Origin: Bifidobacterium saguinibicoloris
GTDB lineage: Bacteria; Actinomycetota; Actinomycetes; Actinomycetales; Bifidobacteriaceae
Length of the DNA stretch: 64,000 bases
Assembly: GCF_019331725.1 (NCBI RefSeq)
Contig: NZ_JAHBBF010000006.1
Location: 81,490-145,489, forward strand
Direction of reading: 5' to 3'
Each line of letters opens with the position of its first letter. Within the stretch, counting starts at the first letter, position 1. The position numbers and the translations under genes are program-made. This document shows positions 16,582 to 25,565 of the stretch, piece by piece. Under the pieces are notes generated by a model. The model did no database searches, had not been told where the DNA came from, and saw only the letters and a list, made by a program, of their open reading frames with translations.

Positions 16582-16995
16582 CTAATCGATCGGCTTTTCC
16601 TTGGCCGTGCAGATGGCGGACAGCAATCCGTGGATGAACGCGGGCGAGTCGTCGTCGCACAGCGTCTTCGCGAGGGACAGCGCCTCGTCGATGGCGACCT
16701 TGTCCGGCACCTCGTCGTTGAAGAGAATCTCCCATGCGGCGATACGCAGGATGTTGCGGTCGACGACACCCATGCGCTTGACCTTCCACCCGGTGGAGTG
16801 CTCGTCCAGGGTGGAGTCGATGTCGGCGATGTGCTCGGCGACGCCTTTGACGATGTCGATGGCGTACTCCGGCAGCGGCGTCTGCGCGCCAGGCGTCTCG
16901 ATGCGCTCCTCCAGAAGGGAAAGGATGTCCTGTCCCTTCTCGTCCGCTTCGTACAGCGTGTTCAGAGCCCTTTTTCGTGCGGTGGAACGTGCCAT
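16582..16995 (-). CDS. nusB: Transcription antitermination factor NusB
   Basis: A 137-residue all-helical NusB. With NusE/S10 it binds boxA of rRNA leaders and supports antitermination. The family N terminus RSTARKRALNTLYEADEKGQD and the second half DRNILRIAAWEILF, VPDKVAIDEALSLAKTLCDDDSPAFIHGLL are clear. It lies 64 bp downstream of efp on the same strand, an order common in many bacteria. Confidence 0.95.
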   Translation of the reverse strand: MARSTARKRALNTLYEADEKGQDILSLLEERIETPGAQTPLPEYAIDIVKGVAEHIADIDSTLDEHSTGWKVKRMGVVDRNILRIAAWEILFNDEVPDKVAIDEALSLAKTLCDDDSPAFIHGLLSAICTAKEKPID

Positions 16996-17059
16996 GCCTC
17001 TGCTGGTCCTTCTTCTTGGTGCTGGTCTGCCGGTCTGCTGTTGGCCTGATGCGGTCGAA

Positions 17060-17617
17060 TCAGTTCTCGCGGCCCAGGTAGGAGCCGTCGGTGGTGTTGA
17101 CCTTGACCTTCTCGCCTTCGTTGATGAACAGCGGGACCTGGATCTCGGCGCCGGTCTCGACGGTGGCGGGCTTGGTGCCGGCGTTGGAACGGTTGCCCTG
17201 CAGGCCGGGCTCGGTGTGGGTGATGGTCAGGACCACAGACGCCGGCAGCTCGACGCTCAGCGGGGTCTCGTCGTGGAAGGAGACGATGCAGTCGGTGCCT
17301 TCGAGCAGGAACTTGGTGTCGACGAGGGACTTCGGCACGTAGACCTGGTCGTAGGTGGTCATGTCCATGAAGACCAGGTTGTCGCCATCCTCGTAGGAGT
17401 ACTGGAGGTTGCGGTTGTCGACGGTCTCGAACTCCATCTTCATGCCCGCGTTGAAGGTCTTGTCGACGATCTTGCCGGACAGGACGTTCTTGATGGTGGT
17501 GCGCACGAAGGCGGGGCCCTTGCCCGGCTTGACGTGCTGGAACTTGAGGACGGTCCACAGCTGGCCGTCGAGGTTCAGGACGGATCCGTTCTTGATGTCA
17601 TTGGTAGTCTGTGCCAC
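17060..17617 (-). CDS. efp: Elongation factor P
   Basis: 185 residues from the GTG at 17617, which has AGGTGA 5 bases upstream; an in-frame GTG three codons earlier is less likely. EF-P binds stalled ribosomes and promotes peptide bonds at polyproline stretches. Three beta-barrel domains are present. The tip loop reads KPGKGPAF, so the tip lysine sits in the Pro-flanked loop typical of actinobacterial EF-P. That form is thought to work without the beta-lysyl or rhamnosyl modifications used elsewhere. No modification gene lies nearby. Confidence 0.95.
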   Translation of the reverse strand: MAQTTNDIKNGSVLNLDGQLWTVLKFQHVKPGKGPAFVRTTIKNVLSGKIVDKTFNAGMKMEFETVDNRNLQYSYEDGDNLVFMDMTTYDQVYVPKSLVDTKFLLEGTDCIVSFHDETPLSVELPASVVLTITHTEPGLQGNRSNAGTKPATVETGAEIQVPLFINEGEKVKVNTTDGSYLGREN

Positions 17618-17780
17618 GATTCTCACCTATGTTTCTAGTGTCGAGGGCTTACCCAAAATTTGCCTTGGCTATTATGCCATCACCCCTCTACCGCGACACG
17701 GCGGCGAGGATGATAAGAACACGGTCGGTTTCCTTGCCCGGAGGCGTAGGACATCTCCACAAACGGCCGAATATACAAAT

Positions 17781-17811
17781 GGGTCCCGGAACCAAAGTGG
17801 TTCCGGGACCC
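17781..17811 (-). terminator. Intrinsic terminator of the str operon (after tuf)
   Basis: A perfect 14-bp stem (GGGTCCCGGAACCA with its complement) and a 3-base loop, followed on the minus strand by ATTTGTATATT. It lies 48 bp past the tuf stop. Confidence 0.88.
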
Positions 17812-17859
17812 ATTCAGCACGCTAGTTCAAGCGCGTCGCGAAGATCGCTCCGATGTGAA

Positions 17860-19059
17860 TCAGGCGAGGATCTTGGTGACACGGCCCGAGCCGACGGTGT
17901 GGCCACCCTCACGCACGGCGAAGGTGAGGCCCTCCTCCATGGCGATGGGCTGGATCAGCTCGACGGTGAAGGTCGCATGATCGCCCGGCTGGACCATCTC
18001 GACGCCTTCCGGCAGCTCGATGACGCCGGTGACGTCGGTGGTGCGGAAGTAGAACTGCGGACGGTAGTTGGAGAAGAACGGCGAGTGACGGCCACCCTCG
18101 TCCTTGGTGAGGACGTAGACCTCACCCTCGAACTTGGTGTGCGGGGTCACGGTGCCGGGGGCAGCCACGACCTGGCCACGCTCGACGTCCGTACGGCCGA
18201 GGCCACGGAGGAGCAGACCGGTGTTGTCGCCGGCCTCGCAGGCGTCCATCGTCTTGTGGAAGGTCTCGATGGAGGTCACGGTGGTGTTCTGGGTCGGACG
18301 GATGCCGACGATCTCGACCGGGGAGTTGACGGCCAGCTGGCCACGCTCCACACGGCCGGTGACGACGGTACCACGGCCGGAGATGGTGAAGACGTCCTCG
18401 ATCGGCATCAGGAACGGCTTGTCGAGGTCGTGGACCGGGGTCGGGATGTACTCGTCGACGGCGTCCATGAGCTTCTTGATCTGCTCGACCCAGTGCTCGT
18501 GATCCGGGGCGTCATCGTGCAGGGCGCCGTAGGCGGAGACGTGGATGACCGGGCAGTCGCGATCGAAGCCGTTCTCGTCGAGCAGGTCACGGACCTCTTC
18601 CTCGACGAGCTCGATGAGCTCCTCATCGTCGACCATGTCGCACTTGTTCAGGGCGACCAGGATCTTCGGGACACCGACCTGACGGGCGAGCAGGACGTGC
18701 TCGCGGGTCTGGGCCATCGGGCCGTCGGTGGCGGCGACCACGAGGATGGCGCCATCCATCTGGGCGGCACCGGTGATCATGTTCTTCACGAAGTCGGCGT
18801 GGCCCGGGCAGTCCACGTGAGCGTAGTGACGCTTCGCGGTCTGGTACTCGATGTGGGCGATGTTGATGGTGATACCGCGGGCGGCCTCTTCCGGAGCGGA
18901 ATCGATCTGGTTGAAGTCGTACTCCGGGTTGACATCCGGGAACTCCTCGTGCAGCACCTTGGAGATGGCCGCGGTCAGAGTGGTCTTGCCGTGATCGACG
19001 TGGCCGATGGTACCGATGTTAACGTGCGGCTTAGTACGCTCGTACTTTTCCTTTGCCAT
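17860..19059 (-). CDS. tuf: Elongation factor Tu
   Basis: The 399-residue GTPase delivers aminoacyl-tRNA to the ribosome. G1 is GHVDHGKTT near the N terminus, the [12 protein letters not shown] switch II is present, and [18 protein letters not shown] carries the NKxD specificity motif. Domains II and III are complete. It is the last gene of the str operon, 138 bp after fusA. A strong hairpin in that gap may adjust the ratio of tuf to fusA transcript. Confidence 0.98.
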   Translation of the reverse strand: MAKEKYERTKPHVNIGTIGHVDHGKTTLTAAISKVLHEEFPDVNPEYDFNQIDSAPEEAARGITINIAHIEYQTAKRHYAHVDCPGHADFVKNMITGAAQMDGAILVVAATDGPMAQTREHVLLARQVGVPKILVALNKCDMVDDEELIELVEEEVRDLLDENGFDRDCPVIHVSAYGALHDDAPDHEHWVEQIKKLMDAVDEYIPTPVHDLDKPFLMPIEDVFTISGRGTVVTGRVERGQLAVNSPVEIVGIRPTQNTTVTSIETFHKTMDACEAGDNTGLLLRGLGRTDVERGQVVAAPGTVTPHTKFEGEVYVLTKDEGGRHSPFFSNYRPQFYFRTTDVTGVIELPEGVEMVQPGDHATFTVELIQPIAMEEGLTFAVREGGHTVGSGRVTKILA

Positions 19060-19131
19060 TACTTTGTCCTCCTGGACGTTTCGTAGGGTTACTGGGTTTC
19101 TGGGTTTCGTGCCACATTGATGAGCCAGAAC

Positions 19132-19165
19132 CCAGTCAGCGGTACACGATATTACCGCTGACTGG
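19132..19165 (-). other. Intergenic stem-loop between fusA and tuf
   Basis: CCAGTCAGCGGTA pairs with TACCGCTGACTGG around an 8-base loop in the fusA-tuf gap. There is no U-run on the minus strand, so it is more likely an RNA processing or partial attenuation site than a full terminator. Confidence 0.6.
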
Positions 19166-19197
19166 AGACGTGACGCAAATCAACGTAGCTACGCGTG

Positions 19198-21324
19198 TCA
19201 CTCGCCGCGCTGGGCCTTGATGATCTCGTCGGAGACGCTCTTCGGCACCTCGGCGTAGGAGTCCATCTGCATGGTGAACATGGCGCGGCCCTGGGTCTTC
19301 GAACGCAGGTCGCCGATGTAGCCGAACATCTCGGACAGCGGGACCTTGGCGTCGATGACCTTGACGCCGGTGGCGTCGGTCATGGACTGGATGTTGCCAC
19401 GGCGCTGGTTGAGATCGCCGATGACTTCGCCCATGTACTCCTCCGGAGTACGGACCTCGACGGCCATGATCGGCTCGAGGATGACCGGCTTGGCCTTCGG
19501 GGCGGCTTCCTTGAAGCACATGGAGCCCGCGAGCTTGAAGGCCATTTCGGAGGAATCGACCGGGTGCATCTGGCCATCGGTGACGGTGGCCTTGACGCCC
19601 ACCACCGGGAAGCCTGCGAGGATGCCGGATTCCATGGCTTCCTTGACGCCCGCCTCGATGGAGGGGATGAACTCCTGGGAGATGTGGCCGCCGGTGACGG
19701 CGTTCTCGAACTCGAAGGTCTTGCCCTCGGTAGTCTCGAGCGGCTCGAAGTTCATCAGGACCTTCGCGAACTGGCCGGAACCACCGGTCTGCTTCTTGTG
19801 CGTGTAGCCCTGGTCCATGACGGCCTTACGGATGGTCTCGCGGTAGGCGACCTGCGGCTTGCCCTGGGTGCACTCGACCTTGAACTCGCGACGCATACGG
19901 TCGACGATGATGTCGAGCTGAAGCTCGCCCATGCCGGCGATCAGGGTCTGGCCGGACTCCTCGTCCGTGGTGACCTGGAACGTCGGATCCTCTTCGGCCA
20001 GCTTGGCGAGGGCGATGCCCATCTTCTCCTGGTCGGCCTTGGTCTTCGGTTCGACGGCCACCTGGATGACCGGCTCCGGGAAGGTCATGGAGTCGAGGGT
20101 GATCGGAGCGTCGATGGCGCACAGGGTGTCGCCGGTGGTGACGTTCTTGAGGCCCACGAAGGTGTAGATGTTGCCGGCTTCGGCGGCATCCACCGGGTTC
20201 TCCTTATCGGCGTGCATCTGGAAGATCTTGCCGACGCGTTCCTTCTTCTCACGGGTGGAGTCGAGCACGGAATCGCCCGGCTTGACGGCGCCGGAGTAGA
20301 CGCGCACGAACACGAGCTTGCCGTAGAACGGGTGGGTGGAGATCTTGAAGACCAGCGCGGAGAACGGATCGGTCGTGACCGGCTTGCGGTCGATCTCGAC
20401 GGACTCGTCGCCGGGCTTGTAGCCCTTGATGGCCGGCACGTCCTCCGGGGACGGCAGGTAGTCGACGACGCCGTCCAGCATCGGCTGGACGCCCTTATCC
20501 TTGAAGGCGGAGCCGCAGAAGACCGGGAAGGCCTTCTTGGCGATGGTGAGCTCACGCACACCCGCGCGAATCTCTTCCTTGGTCAGCTCGCCGGACTCGA
20601 AGAACTTGTCCATGAGTTCGTCGTTCGCCTCGGCGGCGGCCTCGACGAGCGCCTCGTGGTATTCCTCGGCCTTGTCGGCGAGATCGGCCGGGATGTCGGT
20701 GACGTCGTACTTGGCGCCGAGGCCCTCGGTGCCGTTCCAGACGTAGGCCTTCATCTCGACGAGGTCCACCACGCCGGCGAAGTCGTTCTCGGCGCCGATC
20801 GGCAGCTGCATGACGATCGGGTTGGCGCCCAGCTTCTCCTTGATGGTGTCGACGGAGTAGTAGAAGTTCGCGCCGAGCTTGTCCATCTTGTTGATGAAGC
20901 AGATGCGCGGCACGCCGTACTTGTCGGCCTGACGCCACACGGTCTCGGACTGCGGCTCCACGCCTTCCTTGCCGTCGAAGACGGCGACGGCGCCATCGAG
21001 CACGCGCAGGGAGCGCTCCACCTCGGCCGTGAAGTCCACGTGGCCCGGGGTGTCGATGATGTTGATCTGGAACTTGTCCTTGGTGTCGTGGGACTGACGG
21101 TTCCAGAAGCAGGTGGTGGCGGCGGACTGGATGGTGATGCCGCGCTCCTGCTCCTGCGCCATGAAGTCCATCGTCGCGGCGCCATCATGCACCTCGCCGA
21201 TCTTGTAGCTCTTGCCGGTGTAGTACAGAATACGCTCGGTGGTGGTGGTCTTACCGGCATCGATGTGAGCCATGATGCCGATATTGCGGATCATGTGAAG
21301 ATCCGAAAGGACGTCTAGCGCCAT
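19198..21324 (-). CDS. fusA: Elongation factor G
   Basis: A 708-residue translocase GTPase. The N-terminal G domain has [24 protein letters not shown], switch [25 protein letters not shown] and the [10 protein letters not shown] motif. Domains II-V follow, with the conserved [18 protein letters not shown] and the domain IV segment [15 protein letters not shown]. Length is normal and the start ATG has AAGGAAAA upstream. It is 30 bp after rpsG in the str operon. Confidence 0.98.
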   Translation of the reverse strand: MALDVLSDLHMIRNIGIMAHIDAGKTTTTERILYYTGKSYKIGEVHDGAATMDFMAQEQERGITIQSAATTCFWNRQSHDTKDKFQINIIDTPGHVDFTAEVERSLRVLDGAVAVFDGKEGVEPQSETVWRQADKYGVPRICFINKMDKLGANFYYSVDTIKEKLGANPIVMQLPIGAENDFAGVVDLVEMKAYVWNGTEGLGAKYDVTDIPADLADKAEEYHEALVEAAAEANDELMDKFFESGELTKEEIRAGVRELTIAKKAFPVFCGSAFKDKGVQPMLDGVVDYLPSPEDVPAIKGYKPGDESVEIDRKPVTTDPFSALVFKISTHPFYGKLVFVRVYSGAVKPGDSVLDSTREKKERVGKIFQMHADKENPVDAAEAGNIYTFVGLKNVTTGDTLCAIDAPITLDSMTFPEPVIQVAVEPKTKADQEKMGIALAKLAEEDPTFQVTTDEESGQTLIAGMGELQLDIIVDRMRREFKVECTQGKPQVAYRETIRKAVMDQGYTHKKQTGGSGQFAKVLMNFEPLETTEGKTFEFENAVTGGHISQEFIPSIEAGVKEAMESGILAGFPVVGVKATVTDGQMHPVDSSEMAFKLAGSMCFKEAAPKAKPVILEPIMAVEVRTPEEYMGEVIGDLNQRRGNIQSMTDATGVKVIDAKVPLSEMFGYIGDLRSKTQGRAMFTMQMDSYAEVPKSVSDEIIKAQRGE

Positions 21325-21354
21325 GAGTTTTCCTTAACTCTCGTTCTACTTGAA

Positions 21355-21825
21355 TTACCAGCGGTAGTGGGCGAAGGCCTTGTTGGCCTCTGCCATCTTA
21401 TGAGTATCCTCGCGACGCTTGACAGAAGCGCCGAGGCCGTTGGAGGCGTCCAGGATCTCGTTGGCGAGACGCTCGGCCATGGTCTTCTCGCGACGGGCGC
21501 GGGAGAAGTCGGTCAGCCAGCGCAGGGACAGGGTGTTCGCGCGGTTCGGCTTGACCTCGACCGGCACCTGGTAGGTGGCGCCGCCGACTCGGCGGGAACG
21601 CACCTCGAGGGACGGACGGATGTTGTCCAGGGCGCGCTTCAGCACGGCCACGGGCTCCTGATCGGTCTTCTCCTTGACCATGTCGAGCGCGGAGTACACG
21701 ATGTCCTCGGCGATCGACTTCTTGCCGTCAAGCAGGATCTTGTTGATGAGCTGCGCCACGACGGTCGAACCGTAGATCGGATCGGGCAGCACCTGATGCT
21801 TCTTGGAGGGTCCTTTACGTGACAT
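21355..21825 (-). CDS. rpsG: Small-subunit ribosomal protein S7
   Basis: The 156-residue S7 nucleates folding of the 16S 3' major domain. [20 protein letters not shown] and the [22 protein letters not shown] block are diagnostic. It lies 5 bp after rpsL in the str operon. No irregularity was seen. Confidence 0.98.
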   Translation of the reverse strand: MSRKGPSKKHQVLPDPIYGSTVVAQLINKILLDGKKSIAEDIVYSALDMVKEKTDQEPVAVLKRALDNIRPSLEVRSRRVGGATYQVPVEVKPNRANTLSLRWLTDFSRARREKTMAERLANEILDASNGLGASVKRREDTHKMAEANKAFAHYRW

Positions 21826-21830
21826 ATCTC

Positions 21831-22202
21831 TTACTTCGCCTTCTTTGCTCCGTACAGGGAACGACCCTGCTTGCGGTCCTTGACACCCTGGGTATCGAGC
21901 GCGCCACGCACGATGTGGTAGCGCACGCCCGGCAGATCCTTCACACGGCCGCCGCGCACGAGCACGATGGAGTGCTCCTGCAGGTTGTGGCCCTCGCCCG
22001 GGATGTAGGCGGTGACTTCCACGCCGGAGGACAGGCGCACACGGGCGACCTTACGCAGAGCCGAGTTCGGCTTCTTCGGGGTGGTGGTGTAGACACGGGT
22101 GCACACGCCGCGGCGCAGCGGGCTGCCCTTGAGCGCCAAAGTCTTCGACTTCTTCGGCTTCGGCGAACGTCCCTTACGGACGAGCTGTTCGATAGTAGGC
22201 AA
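21831..22202 (-). CDS. rpsL: Small-subunit ribosomal protein S12
   Basis: The 123-residue S12 of the decoding centre is the first gene of the str operon. The conserved loops [19 protein letters not shown] and [16 protein letters not shown] keep the lysines whose mutation gives streptomycin resistance, so the sequence predicts a wild-type, susceptible S12. The 5' leader is long (see the gap entry). Confidence 0.98.
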   Translation of the reverse strand: MPTIEQLVRKGRSPKPKKSKTLALKGSPLRRGVCTRVYTTTPKKPNSALRKVARVRLSSGVEVTAYIPGEGHNLQEHSIVLVRGGRVKDLPGVRYHIVRGALDTQGVKDRKQGRSLYGAKKAK

Positions 22203-22529
22203 CTTGAATTCTCCGATTCAGTGTTATCTCTTGTTTCCGTGAGGCCCGCAGCATCGTGAGCCACACTTCCCCTGGATTCCGGAAACCAATCCGAATCGGA
22301 AAGTAAGCCACGGTCCACCGGCCCGATGGCCCGCCCCTCTCTCGCCGCCGCATTGCTGCGCGCGATCCAAACGATTCGCGGGATATCCCGACCCGCACGC
22401 CTGTCACATAAGGCATGCCGTCGGCACACACGAATATCCATGATACGGAGACCCTGGACGACGACACGCCACAATCTGGAATCCCCATCCGCTACCCGAT
22501 GCCACGGCGCCGGGCGACGCGGGATATGC
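22203..22529 (-). other. Non-coding gap: str operon leader and promoter region
   Basis: 327 bp between the rpsL start and the terminator behind tRNA-His. No open reading frame with a credible start and coding pattern was found. It must hold the str operon promoter, but no -35/-10 pair stands out well enough to name. A TATCAT hexamer on the minus strand near 22440 is the best -10-like match. Confidence 0.45.
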
Positions 22530-22560
22530 GAAACCCCCGAGGTGATGCCTCGGGGGTTTC
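22530..22560 (-). terminator. Terminator after tRNA-His
   Basis: GAAACCCCCGAGG pairs with CCTCGGGGGTTTC around a 5-base loop, just 2 bases past the encoded CCA of tRNA-His on the minus strand. Confidence 0.88.
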
Positions 22561-22562
22561 CC

Positions 22563-22639
22563 TGGGGTGGCTAACGTGGCTCGAACACGCGACCTTCTGA
22601 ACCACAATCAGATGCTCTACCAACTGAGCTATAGCCACC
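22563..22639 (-). tRNA. tRNA-His (anticodon GTG)
   Basis: A cloverleaf folds on the minus strand. The acceptor pair is GTGGCTA/TAGCCAC, the D stem is intact, the anticodon stem TCTGA/TCAGA closes a loop with GTG, and the T arm has GTTCGAG. The extra G(-1) and discriminator C73 expected of tRNA-His are present. The CCA end is encoded (22565-22563). Confidence 0.95.
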
Positions 22640-22687
22640 ATGTGGTGTCTCCGACCGGCTTGCACCGGTTGTTGACAACAGGTGGTT

Positions 22688-22716
22688 ACTGTACACGAGT
22701 TTCGAAGCCTGTCCAA
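22688..22716 (-). promoter_or_regulatory. Sigma-70-type promoter for tRNA-His
   Basis: On the minus strand TTGGAC (22716-22711) and TACAGT (22693-22688) are separated by exactly 17 bases. The predicted start near 22681 gives a leader of about 42 nt before the mature tRNA. Confidence 0.65.
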
Positions 22717-22852
22717 ACTCGGCGTGTCGCACTGTGCAATCAACCACGGTTTGTTCGTTTCATTTCCGTAAAAACGGAATCGTGTTCGTTTTTGTTTGTT
22801 TGTATGATACGCGCTCAGCATTACTGCCCGTTATGTTTTCAGCGTGTCAAGC

Positions 22853-22882
22853 TTGTTTTTATGTTCACTTATGATGTATACT
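22853..22882 (+). promoter_or_regulatory. Sigma-70-type promoter for a candidate non-coding RNA
   Basis: TTGTTT (22853-22858) and TATACT (22877-22882) with an 18-base spacer, in a locally AT-rich stretch unlike the rest of the window. It points into a region with no protein gene but with stable RNA stems. Confidence 0.55.
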
Positions 22883-22888
22883 GCAAAT

Positions 22889-23209
22889 CGAAGGCCGGAG
22901 TTTAAGATCGGCCGAGGATTCGGCAGGTCGCAACGAAGCGCAGAACGTCGTAAGACCGCAAGCGCAACGCCTTCGATATAAGTGAAGAACAACAGAACAG
23001 AGCGAACATTGGTTCGCAACGAGGCGCGGCAAGGACATACGGCGATCGCCGGGCCGCGATGAACGAGATGGCTGTGTACTGTGTGAATGGATGGCGGCAG
23101 GCGCCGGGCAATGCGGTCCGCACCGTGCCGCACAGGTAGATGGAAACGACGTACCATCCCTTCCCCATACGATGGCCCCGGAACTTTTCCCTTCGGTTCC
23201 GGGGCCATC
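22889..23209 (+). ncRNA. Candidate structured non-coding RNA, about 320 nt, unassigned family
   Basis: Bounded by a promoter-like pair (22853-22882) and a strong terminator hairpin (23171-23209). Several stems can be drawn. ATCGAAGGC (22887-22895) pairs perfectly with GCCTTCGAT (22969-22977) to close a 5' domain. GCGAAC (23002-23007) pairs with GTTCGC (23012-23017) around ATTG. A GC-rich set lies near 23105-23135. No coding pattern is seen beyond a 26-codon ORF at 23059. I do not see the hallmark sequences of tmRNA, SRP RNA or RNase P RNA. A 6S-like regulator is one possibility, but the family is unknown. Confidence 0.45.
23171..23209 (+). terminator. Terminator of the candidate ncRNA
   Basis: GATGGCCCCGGAAC pairs perfectly with GTTCCGGGGCCATC around an 11-base loop, followed by TTCTTCCTTCC. 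It lies 90 bp before the next gene start, so it ends a transcript that begins upstream of it. Confidence 0.8.
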
Positions 23210-23286
23210 TTCTTCCTTCCTTCCCCTCTCGCGCATGCGCATGACGCCACGCCGCGCGTCGTACGCATGCGGCCCCGGCCGGGGCA

Positions 23287-23292
23287 TACACT
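23287..23292 (+). promoter_or_regulatory. -10 element of a probable leaderless promoter
   Basis: TACACT ends 7 bases before the ATG at 23300. No ribosome binding site is visible, which fits a leaderless mRNA. Confidence 0.5.
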
Positions 23293-23299
23293 CGTTCTC

Positions 23300-24337
23300 A
23301 TGCTTTCCTTCGAAAACGATTATTCGCGCGCCGCGCACCCCGCGATTCTGGACGCGCTCACCCGCATCAACGACGGCCTCTACCCCGGATACGGCTCCGA
23401 TGGAATCTGCGAGTCCGCCAGGGCGAAGATCCGTGCCGCGTGCGGCGTCCCGGAAGCCGACGTCTGGTTCCTCGTCGGCGGCACGCAGGCCAACCAGGTC
23501 GTCATCGATGCCGTCACCCCTCCATACGCGGGCGTGGTCACCGTCGAATCAGGACACCCGAACGTGCATGAGGCCGGTGCCATCGAATACTCCGGGCACA
23601 AGGTCCTCACGCTCCCCCACCACGACGGCAGGATGGACGCGGACGAGCTCGATGAGTATTGCGCCACGTTCTACGCGGACGCCAACCATGAGCACATGGT
23701 CTTCCCCGGCTGCGTATACGTCTCCATCTCCACCGAATACGGCACGATGTACACCAAGGCGGAGCTGGAGCGTCTCGCCGAGGTCGCACACCGATACGAC
23801 ATGCCGCTCTTCATCGACGGCGCGCGCCTCGGATACGGCCTGACCTCCACCGGATGCGACATGACGCTGCCCGACCTCGCCCGCATCGCCGACGTCTTCA
23901 CCATCGGCGGCACCAAGGTCGGTGCGATGTTCGGCGAGGCGGTGGTCTTCACGAACCACGGCGCATTCGGCAAGGCGCCACGCCACTTCCTCACGCTCGT
24001 CAAGCAGCACGGGGCGCTCCTGGCCAAGGGGTTCCTGCTCGGCGTGCAGTTCGACACGCTGTTCACCGACGACCTGTACTTCCACATCGCACGCAACGCC
24101 AACCAACAGGCGGACCGCATCCGCAAGGCGCTGCGCGACAAGGGATACACGCTCACGTTCGAGGCGCCCACGAACCAGATCTTCGTCACGCTGGACCAGC
24201 AGACCATCGACCGGCTGTCGGAGCACGTACGTCTCGGCTTCATGGAGAAAGCCGACGACACGCACACGGTGATGCGCATCTGCACCAGCTGGTCCACCAC
24301 GGACGAGGAGACGGACGCGCTCATCGCGCTGCTGTGA
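23300..24337 (+). CDS. PLP-dependent threonine-aldolase / beta-eliminating lyase family enzyme
   Basis: 345 residues of the fold type I threonine aldolase family, which cleaves L-threonine or allo-threonine to glycine and acetaldehyde. Visible marks are FENDYSRAAHPAILDAL, the PLP-ring region FLVGGTQANQVV, the Asp-containing IDGARLGYGL and the Schiff-base Lys in IGGTKVGAMFGE. Stereospecificity cannot be read. The start ATG is apparently leaderless; in-frame upstream codons lack support. It converges on the glycosyltransferase gene. Confidence 0.87.
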   Translation: MLSFENDYSRAAHPAILDALTRINDGLYPGYGSDGICESARAKIRAACGVPEADVWFLVGGTQANQVVIDAVTPPYAGVVTVESGHPNVHEAGAIEYSGHKVLTLPHHDGRMDADELDEYCATFYADANHEHMVFPGCVYVSISTEYGTMYTKAELERLAEVAHRYDMPLFIDGARLGYGLTSTGCDMTLPDLARIADVFTIGGTKVGAMFGEAVVFTNHGAFGKAPRHFLTLVKQHGALLAKGFLLGVQFDTLFTDDLYFHIARNANQQADRIRKALRDKGYTLTFEAPTNQIFVTLDQQTIDRLSEHVRLGFMEKADDTHTVMRICTSWSTTDEETDALIALL

Positions 24338-24371
24338 CGCGTCGGTCGGCGCAAGGCCGCGTCGGTCCGCA

Positions 24372-25547
24372 TCAGCTGTCGGCGATGGCCTCGCGCTCCA
24401 TATCGACGAACCGGTGGACGGACGCCTCCACCGAATAGTGTTCGCGCGTGTGCTCCGCGTACCGGGCTCCCCAACGCGCGAGCTCGTCCGGATGATCGAT
24501 CCACCAGTCGATGCGCCGGGCGAGGATCGCAGCATCCCGCACGGGGAACAGTGATTCGTCCAGCAGCGCGAACTGGCTCGCCGCGGACAGCTCCGATGCC
24601 GCGATCACCGGGACGAGTCCGCAGGCCATCGCTTCGATGACGCTCACCGATTCGATGTCCGCGATCGAGCAGTGCACGAACAGGTCGCAGGACCTGAGCA
24701 GGGCGGGCATGTCGGCGTTGCGGTGGAACCCGATGTCGGCTCTGCGCTTGAGACGCCGGTTCGCACGGAAGGTGAGGTACCGCTTCAACGGCCCGGTGCC
24801 GGCGATGACGAGCTGGATGTCGCTGGCGTGCCGGCTCATCGAAATCGCCTTGATGAGCGTGATCTGGTCCTTCTCATGGGCGAGTCGCCCGGAGGCGACG
24901 ACACGGAACGGCACATGCGCGGGCGCCGACGGGTCCAACGGTCTGCGCGCGGTGAACCGCGGCGAATACCCGTTGGAGATCACATGCATCACGCCCTTGT
25001 ACCCGTGTTCGCGCAGCAGGCTCGCGGTCATCTCGGTGGGCGTGTGGACGTGGCCGACACGCTTGTAGAGCCACTGGCGGAACAACCAGTACAGGAAACG
25101 CTCCATACCGGGGATGTAGCGCAGCGGCCCGGCGGAGTACAACACGTTCTCCGGCTGGAGGTGGAATCCCGCCGTCACCGGAATGCCCATCTGGCGGGCG
25201 ACCTTCGCGGCGCGGCGACCGAACTTGAACGGCATGTAGATGTGCACGACGTCGACGCCGTCGAATGCGGCGCGGAACAGGGTGTCGCTCGGTTCGGCGA
25301 ACTGCATCTGCTGCTTGGCGGCGACCCACGAGACCAGCGGCACCCTGTTCACGCGCGCCGGGAATTCCGGCGCGCCGATGCCGACCAGCCGCACGTGGTG
25401 TCCCTGACGCTCCAGTTCCGCGGCCCATTGCAACGCCGAATTGGAGGTGCCGTTGCCCTGGTTGCCGACCGTATCGACCACCAGCGCGATGGTCAACGGC
25501 CGGTCGATGCTCTCCTCATGCTCTGCTTCATCTCCGTGTTCACGCAT
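24372..25547 (-). CDS. GT4-family glycosyltransferase
   Basis: A 391-residue GT-B glycosyltransferase using a nucleotide sugar. The N-terminal acceptor domain opens IALVVDTVGNQGNGTSNSAL. The donor domain has VVASGRLAHEKDQITLIKAI, then LVIAGTGPL and the E-x7-E signature ESVSVIEAMACGLVPVIA. Relatives make glycolipids or cell-wall glycans, often mannosyl- or glucosyl-diacylglycerol; the acceptor here is unknown. There is no transmembrane segment. It starts 18 bp after the aminotransferase stop on the same strand, so the two are probably co-transcribed. Confidence 0.88.
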   Translation of the reverse strand: MREHGDEAEHEESIDRPLTIALVVDTVGNQGNGTSNSALQWAAELERQGHHVRLVGIGAPEFPARVNRVPLVSWVAAKQQMQFAEPSDTLFRAAFDGVDVVHIYMPFKFGRRAAKVARQMGIPVTAGFHLQPENVLYSAGPLRYIPGMERFLYWLFRQWLYKRVGHVHTPTEMTASLLREHGYKGVMHVISNGYSPRFTARRPLDPSAPAHVPFRVVASGRLAHEKDQITLIKAISMSRHASDIQLVIAGTGPLKRYLTFRANRRLKRRADIGFHRNADMPALLRSCDLFVHCSIADIESVSVIEAMACGLVPVIAASELSAASQFALLDESLFPVRDAAILARRIDWWIDHPDELARWGARYAEHTREHYSVEASVHRFVDMEREAIADS

Positions 25548-25565
25548 TGCTCCAGTCTACGTCGC

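Noticed and set aside
23059..23139. A 26-codon ORF (two Trp codons) inside the candidate ncRNA, considered as an attenuation leader peptide
   Set aside because: No ribosome binding site, and the gene downstream is not a tryptophan or other amino-acid biosynthesis operon with an antiterminator pair.
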